Positions 55,338-64,000 of a DNA stretch of 64,000 nucleotides are shown piece after piece (position 1 is the first letter of the stretch; each line of letters starts with the position of its first letter). Origin of the DNA: Hortaea werneckii (taxonomy: Eukaryota; Ascomycota; Dothideomycetes; Mycosphaerellales; Teratosphaeriaceae). Position numbers and translations under genes: made by a program. The stretch lies in contig JBAOKB010000169.1 in assembly GCA_037044905.1 (NCBI GenBank), forward strand, positions 1 to 64,000, written 5' to 3'. The notes below the pieces were generated by a model. It did no database searches. It was not told the DNA's origin and saw only the letters and a list, made by a program, of their open reading frames with translations.

Positions 55338-56246
55338 ATGAGTGAGAATCCAGGCCGAGACATCGAGCAATTGCGCGAACAATGGAATGAGCTGTACAAA
55401 CAGCGCTTGCCGGCCCTCGCGAAGGCGCGCGATCCGGCCCAACCCACATGGCCAGTTTTCCTCGACCACTGCTTCGCACGCATCGTCCTGGACAATGCGA
55501 TCGGGAAGGATAAGCCTTGGACGGAAGTCATCAAGTCACCAGCCGTGAAGAACATGTCCGAGGATCAATTACGCACTGCCATCGATCTCGCGGAACGCCT
55601 CGCATCCGGGAAAGCTGACTTGGTCGCGCTCGACGAGCGGAGTCTTGAAGTGAGGGGGAAGCGATCGAAGAAACGGAAAGGGGAAGGCGAGGGAACTCGA
55701 TCATCTCCTAAGAAACGGAAGAACGACACTGGCACGATCTCCTCTTACTTCCTCCCCTCTCCCTCTTCGCCACCCAAGCACGACCCCAAATCAAAATCCC
55801 CGCAGGCCAAAACACCCCACAAAACCCCAGGATCAGAATCCCCCGACCACTACCCAAAGGAACCACCCAACATGCAACCCCACCTCGACCGCATCGCCTC
55901 CTCCACCCTAACCCCCTTCCGCAAACTTACCCTCTCCCTCCTATGCCAGATCCCCCGGGGGCAATTCACGACCTACGCCGCCCTCTCCGACCACATCTCC
56001 CGCACATCCCACAAGACGTGCGCGCGCGCTGTCGGGAACGCGATGCGGCATAACCCTTTCGCGCCGGGGGTGCCGTGTCATCGGGTCCTGGCGGCTGATG
56101 GGTCGCTGGGGGGTTTTGGGGGGGAGTGGGGACGGCGGGGGAGGTTTGCGGAGGAGAAGATGAGGTTGTTGGGGGAGGAGGGGGTGAGGTTTGATGGGAG
56201 GGGGAGGGTTAGGGGACGACCTTTTAGGGGGTTTGAGGGGGTTTGA
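55338..56246 (+). CDS. O6-alkylguanine-DNA alkyltransferase with N-terminal nuclear/PIP-like extension
   Basis: Single exon, 302 residues. The C-terminal domain (about 185-290) is the MGMT fold: TPFRKLTLSLLCQIPRGQFTTYAALSD, CARAVGNAMRHNP, then the active-site PCHRVL with Cys247. It transfers alkyl groups from O6-guanine to itself. The N-terminal 95 residues form a separate helical domain (TWPVFLDHCFARIVLDNAIG...KNMSEDQLRTAIDLAERLASG) that I do not recognise as part of MGMT. Between them lie two basic clusters (GKRSKKRKGEG, SPKKRKND) and TGTISSYF (131-138), which resembles a PCNA-interacting box without the leading Gln. The Gly/Arg-rich end (GRGRVRGRPFRGFEG) may bind DNA. Usual yeast Mgt1 lacks the extension. 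Confidence 0.88.
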   Translation: MSENPGRDIEQLREQWNELYKQRLPALAKARDPAQPTWPVFLDHCFARIVLDNAIGKDKPWTEVIKSPAVKNMSEDQLRTAIDLAERLASGKADLVALDERSLEVRGKRSKKRKGEGEGTRSSPKKRKNDTGTISSYFLPSPSSPPKHDPKSKSPQAKTPHKTPGSESPDHYPKEPPNMQPHLDRIASSTLTPFRKLTLSLLCQIPRGQFTTYAALSDHISRTSHKTCARAVGNAMRHNPFAPGVPCHRVLAADGSLGGFGGEWGRRGRFAEEKMRLLGEEGVRFDGRGRVRGRPFRGFEGV

Positions 56247-56779
56247 GGGGGTTGATGGGTGTGGGTTTGGGTTGGTATGATTGGGGTTCCTGGTAGGGGG
56301 TTTTCAGGACGCAGTCTTGGGGTTTGGCTCTAGGGAAGATTGCATCCCGTTCCAGATCGAAAGCGATGATTTGGGGCCTGCGTTTTAAAAGGTGGTGGTT
56401 TTATGTTCAGAGTTGCCGAAAAGGGGCGCAGAAGGAAGGTCTGAGCGAGTTGCAACGCGCAAGGTCTACGGGAGCTTTGTCTGGAACCACAAGTAGTAAC
56501 TGGGCGCATGGCTGGGAGTAAGTTTGTCCCATATGGCAAGACTTCCCGTTGCGAGCGTCGCATTCGCGGCTGCAGATGACAGCTCCCCGCACAAGCTAAG
56601 GCTGAATCTGGGGTTGCCGACAAGTGGGGATCGAGAGGAGCTACTTCGTCGGGGTGGACGTTGGATTACGGCAAGGTTGGCAGGATGAAGCATACAAGGC
56701 CCAAAAACCTCTCGCGCGAACATGTGGACTCGATTTTCACTGTGCCAGCTATCTGTTTCTGTGCCAAATCCGATCCAGG
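56247..56779. other. intergenic region upstream of the PhyH gene
   Basis: About 530 bp. The PhyH frame is open upstream from 56624, but those residues are not conserved-looking. No other gene seen. Confidence 0.5.
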
Positions 56780-57848
56780 ATGGCCACTACTACCCAAAGC
56801 GCACCTGTTCCAGCTCATGAGCTGGTGTACGAGCCGGAATCGCTTCCAAAGTTGCGCTCGAACTATGGCGAGTACCTTGACCAGGATAGCGTCGGTCGAA
56901 TGAAAGCGACTTCAATCGAAACCTCGATGGAAGAAATGCGTCGGCGTTTCGAACAGGATGGTTACCTATTTGTCAGAAACGTCATGCCTAGAGACGACGT
57001 CTTTGACGTTCGTCAGGCGTATTTCGAGCACCTAGAGCCGACTGGCATCCTGAAGCCCGGCACAAGTCCTAGGGATGGCATCTTCGATAGCACTCAGGAC
57101 CCGGTCGTGCACAATGGTGTCGGCGGCCGCGACTTGCCAGAGGATCGGGATAGAGTCGATCGATTGGTGACGGCTCATACGCACCCGATGTATAATTTCC
57201 TGCTGGAGCACCGGAAGTTACGGGGCTTCGTGCGAGAGTTTATGGGTTGGGAGAGAGATGTTCTGATCAAGCGCACGCTACTGAGGTAAATTCTATCATA
57301 ATAGCTTCTCGTGTCTTGCGTTGACAAGGAGAAGGCATAACGTTCCGAACGGCTTCTCTACTGGCATTCACTACGACAGGATCTTCTTGCGTCAGGGCGA
57401 AGCTGAGTTTCTAACTGCTTGGGTCCCGATTGGCGACTGTAGCCCTGAAGGTGGCGGACTCATGTACATGGAAGACTCTACAGAGGTTGGCAAGGCCATG
57501 GAAGCCGACTTCATGGAGAGAGCTGCACACTTCACCAAGGAAGAGCGCATCAATGGCTTCAATGCTAACATGGCCAAGGACAGCCAGCTTTCGCACGATG
57601 TGCACGCGCTGTCCGCCGAAATCATGGATGGCAAATTTGGCGGAGGCAAGCGCAGGAGATGGCTCGTGGGCGATTTCAAGGCTGGCGACGTCGTGTTTCA
57701 TAACCCATACATGATCCACGGCGCGGTGAAGAACGAAGATCCTCAAGGGCGGATCAGATTAGCGACTGATTTGAGGTTCTATGAAGAAGGCGCCGATCTT
57801 GATACGAGGTGGATGCGGAGTGTGTGGAGACCGGACGATGGATTGTGA
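56780..57848 (+). CDS. phytanoyl-CoA dioxygenase (PhyH) family protein
   Basis: Exons 56780-57285 and 57335-57848, 339 residues. The Fe(II)/2-oxoglutarate site is visible: HYD in STGIHYDRIF, the distal His in NPYMIHGAV, and the 2-oxoglutarate Arg in GRIRLATDLRF. The splice is drawn to give LLRHNVPNGFSTGIHYD, the usual family sequence; an acceptor six bases upstream would add two Arg. The substrate is unknown; fungal members often act on secondary metabolites or lipids. No targeting signal is obvious. The start at 56780 (MATTTQSAPVPAHEL) precedes a conserved-looking leader. Confidence 0.87.
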
Positions 57849-58048
57849 TTGCGTTGCTTTGGGAGGGGATTGTAGCTAATTCGAGTATTACGCGCATCAC
57901 ATTCCAGTCGCGAACCGGGCCACAAATACTCGGGCGTGTCGCCCTACTACACTGAATCATACCCATCTTTCTATCTCATAGTTGTCGAGCCGGCCAAAAA
58001 GAAGTATCAGCATATCTTCAAGAAGTGAGACTTTCGGCACCGGAGAAA

Positions 58049-58830
58049 ATGTCGCTGCTACTCATCTTCCTCGCTGCGGCATCAATGGTCTCCGCCCAAC
58101 AGCAGCTCAGTACGCCCCATTCCCATCGCACCCACAGACTGAAACCCCTCACTAACAACACCAGCCGGCATCCCCTCCTCCATCTCCTCCCTCGCCCAAG
58201 CAACCGGCGGTCCACAAGCCCCAGCCCCAACCTCCTACAGCTACACCTACACGGTAACAACGCCTACCACGCAATGGAGCCCACCGGCCTTCTCGACCCC
58301 GGCTCCAGCCCCCGCCTGCGCCGGCACAATCGCAGCCATGTGTCCCGACCTGAACGGGCAGACCTGCGTCGACGCCCAGACCCAGTCTTACGGTCTCCTC
58401 TGCAACACCCGCTTCAGCGGCATCGTCATCACGACTTCGGGCAAGAAGTACCTGATGGAGCGCGAGGCGGACCTGGAGAGGATTAAGTTGGAGGAGATGT
58501 ATATGGGGTCTGGCGTGGAGAAGAGGGATTTCCAGGGGAATTTTACCAATTGTGCCGGGTTTTGTGATGGGTATCCTGCTGATGTGAGTTCTCCCCAGTC
58601 GGTATCCTGTCCTGCTTTGGGGTTTGAGGGGCAGTTTTTTTTTTTTTTTTTTTCCTTGCCTGTTGTTTCCTTCTTCTTCTTTTCTTTCTATGGGCTTTTG
58701 CTTGGAGAGATTGCTGATTTCGATTTAGGTCTGTGTTGGAGTCTACTACGAAGGCGGCTGGTGTATGGCGTACAGTTCGGTGACTGGCACCTTCAATTCG
58801 CCGTATGGTATGGCGGCATTGAGGGGATGA
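58049..58830 (+). CDS. small secreted cysteine-rich protein, candidate cell-wall or effector-like protein
   Basis: Three exons: 58049-58109, 58165-58583, 58729-58830; 193 residues. The first exon is the signal peptide (MSLLLIFLAAASMVSA). A Pro/Thr/Ser/Tyr-rich stretch (TSYSYTYTVTTPTTQWSPP) is probably O-glycosylated. Eight cysteines follow in the mature part (CAG, MCPD, TCVD, LLCNT, NCAGF, FCDG, VCVGVYY, WCMAY), consistent with four disulfides. The closing VYYEGGWCMAYSSVTGTFNS recalls WSC-like or apple-like folds, but I do not assign one. The last intron (145 nt) contains a T19 run as its pyrimidine tract. No known toxin or enzyme motif. Confidence 0.78.
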
Positions 58831-59112
58831 TGAATTGAGCTGGATGGTACCTAGGGGTCCAAGGAATGCTGGCTATTTATCGTGCTTAGCAGTTAGGTGA
58901 AAAAAACGAAACAGTGGAGCGAATCCTCCATGCTTACATCTTTCGTATCTAGCTTGATCGACACAAGCTCTTTGGCTTCACAATTGTCTCACAGTTCTCT
59001 TTTGTCTGCACGGTACACTTGCCACACTGACACTTGCGAGCATTTTGATAGAATTTCATGAAATGCATACAAGCGTTAATCAGTCACACCCCTTGGTCAT
59101 TTCCCCCTGATT

Positions 59113-60397
59113 TCACAAATAATCACGAATCTGATCTTCGCACCACTTCCAAAATCTCGTCGCCGCACTCTGTCCCCTCGTATCCGTTTCCAGGGACTTG
59201 GCAATATGAGAGGGCAACTTCGTCCGCCGACCGAAAGGAATGATAAAGTCACCAGGCTTAACATCCGGGGAGAAGCCGGCGTAAAGCTCACTGTAAGCGC
59301 CGAAACGAGCAGGTTTGAAAATCTGATGCTAGATCGAAGATGACGGCGAAGCGGGCTCTGGGTTAGTCGATAGAGCTTTCACAAGCGGTTCTGGGGCATC
59401 GAAAAGAGGGAGAACTTACCATCACCGCCCTTTGCGCTGCCGGCATGTGTCTCTGTAGACCCGTACAGAGAAGTCCTGGGTTAACTCCCTAATCAATCAG
59501 CACCGTTAGCAGGGCAACCTAATCCTGAGCATTGAGGGTGTAATGTCGAAACGTTGCAAAGGCGAAAAGAATAGAATGGAACAACAATAAAGAATCAAGG
59601 AGCCCCGTCAAAGGTTCGAGAGAAAAGAAGAGCCAATGGCGACATACCACATTCAACACTCCCTCGCCTTCATACCTCCGATTCCACTCCTCGGCCAACA
59701 GTACTTCGCCCGCTTTACTCTGCAAATAATTCTCCATCCCCTTCAACAGCCGCGGCGCATCAGTACGCTCATCGATCTGCACCCCACCCTTAGGAGCCTG
59801 AGAAATGAAAGAAGATACCCAGACGATGCGAGCCCCTAAGTCCGTACTTGCAACACTTTTCGAGCGGCCTTTGAAGTGGTCTTTCAGTTGCCCGCAGCCT
59901 TCGGCAGTGCAGGAGAGTCGATGCCAGGACGCTGTGGCTTCCAGGACGGGTTGGAGGAGTTTGCAAAGGAGGAATGGGGCGAGACAGTGCGAGCCGAGTT
60001 CGAGGTCGTGGCCGTTGGTTGTCTGGCTCCCGGGTGGCGGAGTCATGATGCCGGCGTTGAGGAAGAGGACGTCGAGTCTTTGTTCTTGGCCAAGGAAGAG
60101 CTCAGCGGCTGATCGAACCGTAGAGAGGTCTGTCAAGTCGAAGATTAGGGGGTTGAGACGGCCTTGAGTGGTGGGTTCGGGGGTAGAGTCCCGAATCTTA
60201 GATATAGCTGTGTTGGTGGAGGCTTGGGAGCGGCCGCAGACGTAGACCGTGCCATTTGCAGCATAGAGCATTTTGGCAAGTTCCAGGCCGACGCCACTGG
60301 TAGCGCCTGCGATGATATAGACGCGGCCGCAGAGATCGTCGAGAGATTTTTCAGTAAAGGTAGGGGTAGGTGGGAAGATTTGGGAAAGATAAGACAT
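59113..60397 (-). CDS. short-chain dehydrogenase/reductase (SDR)
   Basis: Three exons: 60397-59648, 59488-59420, 59322-59113; 342 residues. The Rossmann motif GATSGVG (TGxxxGxG type), LNAG, catalytic Ser in VWVSSF and YxxxK in NYLQSKAG are all in the first exon; the second gives GVNPGLLCTGLQRHMP, the NPG motif. The C-terminal exon (FKPARFGAYSELYAGFSP... FGRRTKLPSH) matches the retinol-dehydrogenase/WW-oxidoreductase-like group common in fungi. Uses NAD(P)(H); the substrate is unknown. A stretch of about 35 residues (SWHRLSCTAEGCG...SVAST) before the catalytic Ser is longer than usual. The 159-nt first intron is long for this window. Confidence 0.87.
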
Positions 60398-61405
60398 TGT
60401 AAGGTTGCTAGTATGTTGTTCACTCGAGATTCAAGAGACAGAAGACTGAAGAAGGTGCTTTTTAGTATTTTACAATGTACAATGTTTAGTGCTTTTCGAA
60501 AAGAAGATGTGCTTGTCGACTTTATATGTCGACGATACACCAGCCTGGACTTTGCCTACGATACTCAAACAATTCTGCTGCCTCGCCGCCTCCGTCTCTG
60601 ATGCTAAACACCGCGCACAAGACAGTGCCAATGCTAAAGCAAAGAGTTGTGGCGAACGGACATTTGGTGGTGTTGTTGTGCTAGCCAATGACTGTCAGAT
60701 GCGAGTCCGGACATAAGCTGCGAGCCGACTCCGGCGTCCGGACAAGAGTGCGAAACCATCCTGCCCAGCGTGGCTCATGCTGACATGAACTGCGCACATG
60801 TTGAAAGTTGTAGAGGCGTCTCAGTATGAGCCATGCTGCGAGACATGACAAGGTCTTGGGAGCATCATGCAGTGGTATCTGGGACGGTTGCGCTTGAGCC
60901 AGCGTAAGCATCTTACAGCATGAGTGAGTGCCTATTCAAGGGGCAAGCAATGAACTTGCAAATTCGTTCTCGACAAACGGCACGTCCAGCATGCGCAACT
61001 GGGAATGACCAAAGCTCGGAATGAGCATCACAACATCTTCCTTGCTGGTCATATCCGTGTTGAATTGCTAAGGTAGGTATATTCGAATTTTCACACACAC
61101 ACAGTGATCACATGGAGGTCTTATATGGTCCGACAAATGCTTCTACCTTAGCTATCGGCCTGCAGTTCTTTTGGGAAATTCATGAGCTCATCCCAGTATG
61201 AGCCAGTGCAAAATCGTGACGTTCGCATTCACATTGATAATCCATCAACCACATGAATTCAATATGCTTATCAAGTGGTCAACATCACAGGCATTGAAGG
61301 ACGTGTGGCTCTTGTGAATACTCCTACCAGCTTTGTTCAAAAGACTTGTGGATTCCGCTGTTTTCAGATCTTCTCGATCTACATTCTCTCTATTGATCTA
61401 TAGGC
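60398..61405. other. gene-free spacer, 1 kb
   Basis: Upstream regions of the SDR (-) and the PD-(D/E)XK-like gene (+). AT-richer than average; a short TAGGTAGGTAT element lies at 61070-61080. No coding region supported. Confidence 0.5.
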
Positions 61406-62332
61406 ATGATGTCTTCTCTCGACGAGCTCTACCGCGTTATCTGCTCTCTGGAAGCTGGTTACCCATCTATCGACGCCGACGAAACTTGGTGCGTTTTCCG
61501 GCTTACCGCAGACGAATACGACGAATTTTACCAGCGCATCCAGAGAAACGAAACAGTGAGGTGTTACTATGAAGACAAAATCTACTATGATTTGGAGCCT
61601 CCACGCGCGGAGCGTCCAAGGGGAAAGTATGTCCTACGCCAGCGAGGCTCTCACTTCGAAGAGTACTTTAAGGCGGAGGTGACGGAGGCTGTAAAAGATG
61701 AATTGACGGCGCTTGCTTTGCGGTTGGAAAAGATGGGGGATAATGACACGGTAAAAGAGTTAAGCCTTGTAAGGAACGGCGGAAGCCCAGCTCTGGAACT
61801 GTCTGTACCAAAGGGTACTGAGAACAAGCAACGTATACAAAGGAGTCCCGATGTTACTTTCTTTTACAACTTCAGAACGTACTTTCCGGTGTTGATTGCG
61901 GAGTTCGCCTATCCGCAGCAGGGGAAAAACCTGAAGAGTTTGGCGGACAGCTACATTGTGGACAGTCGGCACCGGATTAGATGCGTGATTGGATTTGATC
62001 TTCCGAAACGACCAAGAAAGGGGAGACGCAGGGACCATGAGACACCCACAGCCGTGAAAGAAGGAGAAACGAGGGCTGCTACCGTCTCAGTCTGGCGCTG
62101 TGCGATAAAATCAGAAGAGGGCGGCAAGGAAGTTGGTACTTCGACCTGCGACATCCATGCAGTGCCCTTTCGCTCCGCCTCCGGAGATGCCTGCAACGGC
62201 GCAGTTGAGCTGGATATCTCAGACTTCTTACCTCATTCGATCGCCAAGACTCTCTCGCCCAGCGAGCGTACAATCTGTATACCCTTCGCCAAGCTCTCGG
62301 AACTCCTGAATCAGGCTGAAGCCTTGATTTAG
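61406..62332 (+). CDS. fungal accessory protein with PD-(D/E)XK-like core
   Basis: Single exon, 308 residues. The N-terminal half is predicted helical (AEVTEAVKDELTALALRLEKMG). The core at about 150-205 reads SPDVTFFY, then FPVLIAEFAYPQQGKNLKSLADSYIVDS and RIRCVIGFDL. This D...E-x-x-Y-x-Q-x-x-K arrangement resembles restriction-endonuclease-like folds found in a large, multi-copy family of uncharacterised fungal proteins. The canonical ExK is replaced by E-F-A-Y-P-Q-Q, so activity is uncertain. A basic loop (PKRPRKGRRRDHE) and a C-terminal domain with a WRCAIK strand follow. No signal peptide. It sits alone between two gene-free stretches, as accessory genes often do. Confidence 0.65.
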   Translation: MMSSLDELYRVICSLEAGYPSIDADETWCVFRLTADEYDEFYQRIQRNETVRCYYEDKIYYDLEPPRAERPRGKYVLRQRGSHFEEYFKAEVTEAVKDELTALALRLEKMGDNDTVKELSLVRNGGSPALELSVPKGTENKQRIQRSPDVTFFYNFRTYFPVLIAEFAYPQQGKNLKSLADSYIVDSRHRIRCVIGFDLPKRPRKGRRRDHETPTAVKEGETRAATVSVWRCAIKSEEGGKEVGTSTCDIHAVPFRSASGDACNGAVELDISDFLPHSIAKTLSPSERTICIPFAKLSELLNQAEALI

Positions 62333-63178
62333 TCAGCACTTTCATTGCTAGGTTCCTGGAAGTTCAAATGTGGAACTGGTAGGGACGTGGGCATTAGCAG
62401 CTACAGTATTTCGTATCCTACTGTGGCATAAAGCGATAAAGGGTGGAAAGGGGTAAGAGGACAAAGGGGTGCAGTCAAGCAGTTTGGTGCAAGACCTGGG
62501 AACTTGCAGGCAGGAGGACTGATGCTCGAGCCCTCCAAACTTTCAATAACAGACGACAGCATTATCGCGAGAGATGACATGCGCCTTGCCCGAAGTTCCG
62601 ATGTGCAGAGCTCCTTTGTGCTCTATATCGCCAACCTTGCGCTCTGAGGGGAGCAAGATCGAGCTTTAGTAGATGTCAAAACGCCAAAACTGGGTGTTGA
62701 TATGATGTAGTGAGAAGACCTTTGGCAAGAAAAGATTCCAGCGCCGGAGAAAAAGAGTTGTTCTAAGTTTTACATCGTGTAACGCGTTCGTCCGCAGACA
62801 GACTTGGGTCGATATGGCTTTTGACGTAGCCCAAACTTCAACTCTCGGCAGTGCAGATGTTCGAAGCGCACGTGACTTATTGCGGCTATGTGTTGATAAC
62901 TCGGACAATCAAGATAACGCAAAAATCAGTATTGCTGCTTCATAAGTACATTCATAGAGGCAGTAGTCGGATGTTGGATGTAGGTCTGCATATGGCAACG
63001 TGAAGGGCACAGAAGGACGTTCTCGATGAGTCAGCGCCCCACTTCCGATAAGCAGCGATAAGGATCTGGTGAAGAGCAGCATCGATACCAAGCAATCCTA
63101 CTTACCGTGAGTCGCAATACTCGACAACGCCATTTCACCTGCCAACGTCTTACGTCTCACACGAGCGTTGCAGCAGTC
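62333..63178. other. spacer upstream of ELP3
   Basis: About 850 bp; no gene or repeat seen. The last part is the ELP3 leader. Confidence 0.55.
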
Positions 63179-64000
63179 ATGGCGACTATGACTGCCACTA
63201 TGACCGACACGGTCAAAAAGAAGCGCATGCCGAACGCCAAGCTATCCAAACTGCCCCCAGAACCAGAACGATACCTGCGCGCATGCGCCGACTGTGCCAA
63301 TGCCCTCGTCGAAGATCATGAAAAGAGCCAGCAAGAGCCAGGCTATAAACCGAAAGACATCAACCTCAACAGCCTCCGTAGCCAGTTTGCCAAAAAGCAC
63401 TTCCTTTCTCGCCAACCACCTCTCACAGACATCATTGCCGCGGTGCCGGAGCAATATAAGAAATATATCCTACCCAAACTCATCGCCAAGCCTATAAGAA
63501 GTGCGAGTGGGATAGCTGTGGTGGCCGTCATGTGCAAGCCCCATCGCTGCCCGCACATTGCATACACGGGCAATATTTGCGTATATTGTCCTGGCGGACC
63601 GGATTCGGACTTTGAATATTCAACTCAGTCCTACACCGGATATGAGCCTACATCCATGCGTGCTATTCGCGCAAGATATGACCCCTTCGAGCAAGCAAGA
63701 GGCCGGGTTGATCAGATTCGGAACATGGGACACTCGGTGGATAAGGTTGAGTACATCATTATGGGCGGAACTTTCATGTCTCTCGCCACCAAATACCGCG
63801 AGGAGTTCATATCTCAGCTTCACAACGCCCTCTCAGGATATCAGACCAACGACGTCGACGAGGCTGTTGCCGCCGGCGAGCAAAGCAATACCAAATGCGT
63901 TGGCATAACCATTGAAACTCGTCCGGACTATTGTCTCCCACCCCACCTTACGGACATGCTGCGCTATGGCTGCACACGGCTGGAAGTTGGCGTACAATCC
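63179..64000 (+). CDS. ELP3: Elongator catalytic subunit Elp3, N-terminal part (cut by window end)
   Basis: The frame is open from the ATG at 63179 to the window end, 274 codons, with no intron. A DNA/tRNA-binding N-terminal region (PEPERYLRACADCANALVEDH, LNSLRSQFAKKHF) is followed by the radical-SAM centre with three cysteines in a Cx9Cx2C pattern (CPHIAYTGNICVYC), then GGPDSDFEYSTQSYTGYEPTSMRA and ITIETRPDYC. The GNAT domain lies beyond the window. Elp3 makes the cm5U precursor at tRNA wobble uridines. Two further in-frame Met codons (MTATMTDTV) leave the exact start open. Confidence 0.96.
   Translation, partial: MATMTATMTDTVKKKRMPNAKLSKLPPEPERYLRACADCANALVEDHEKSQQEPGYKPKDINLNSLRSQFAKKHFLSRQPPLTDIIAAVPEQYKKYILPKLIAKPIRSASGIAVVAVMCKPHRCPHIAYTGNICVYCPGGPDSDFEYSTQSYTGYEPTSMRAIRARYDPFEQARGRVDQIRNMGHSVDKVEYIIMGGTFMSLATKYREEFISQLHNALSGYQTNDVDEAVAAGEQSNTKCVGITIETRPDYCLPPHLTDMLRYGCTRLEVGVQS

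Overview
This window is nuclear DNA from a filamentous ascomycete. Nearly every conserved gene is a fungal housekeeping orthologue (Elongator, TFIIIB, AP-2, TRAPP, CCR4-NOT, complex I, Bre1, Rad16, Cla4). Genes are close together on both strands. Most introns are 46-110 nt with GTANGT-like donors and CTAAC/CTGAC-like branch sites. The family mix (PTH11-type 7-TM protein, berberine-bridge-type oxidase, PD-(D/E)XK-like accessory gene, small cysteine-rich secreted protein) suits Pezizomycotina, probably a dothideomycete; the class is inference. I resolved 30 gene models plus one very doubtful small ORF. Many needed exons too short for ORF listing, such as the Zn-cluster exons at 6446-6682, the 13-nt first exon of the homoserine kinase gene and the last exon of AP-2 mu.

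Layout. 0.4-7 kb: secreted protein (-), amino-acid/choline-type permease (+), Zn2Cys6 regulator (-). 7.6-11 kb: CAF1/POP2 (-), complex I B12 subunit (+), a thioredoxin-fold protein without CxxC (-). 12.7-16.3 kb: 7-TM rhodopsin-like protein and a secreted FAD oxidase (+). 16.6-24 kb: RAD16 (-), an interrupted NUDIX gene (-), alpha/beta hydrolase (+), an interrupted BTB-like gene (-). 24.3-32.9 kb: AP-2 mu (-), V-ATPase Vo subunit f (+), BDP1 (-), BRE1 (+). 34.2-40 kb: a homoserine kinase/AIR synthetase fusion (+), RBG1 (-), a wax-synthase-type MBOAT acyltransferase (+). 40.1-43.3 kb: no confident gene, but a diverged direct-repeat family with hairpins. 43.3-54.6 kb: MFS transporter (+), CLA4 (+), BET5 (-), CaMKK/Sak1-type kinase (+). 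55.3-64 kb: MGMT with an NLS/PIP-like extension (+), PhyH dioxygenase (+), secreted cysteine-rich protein (+), SDR (-), PD-(D/E)XK-like protein (+), ELP3 (+, cut by the window end).

The most unusual item is the 707-residue fusion at 34224-36467. An apparently complete homoserine kinase (threonine pathway) is followed in the same frame by an apparently complete AIR synthetase (PurM, purine pathway). In yeast and other fungi PurM is normally fused to GAR synthetase (Ade5,7). Second, two genes 2.4 kb apart (NUDIX, 20294-20821; BTB-like, 22379-24049) each read through cleanly apart from one in-frame TAG. They could be young pseudogenes, sequence errors, or sites of A-to-I recoding (TAG to TGG).

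The genes do not form one pathway. Local logic is limited to shared divergent promoters (CAF1/B12, AP-2 mu/Vo-f, BDP1/BRE1, RBG1/wax synthase) and to a permease next to a Zn-cluster regulator and a secreted protein, which may be a small uptake module.
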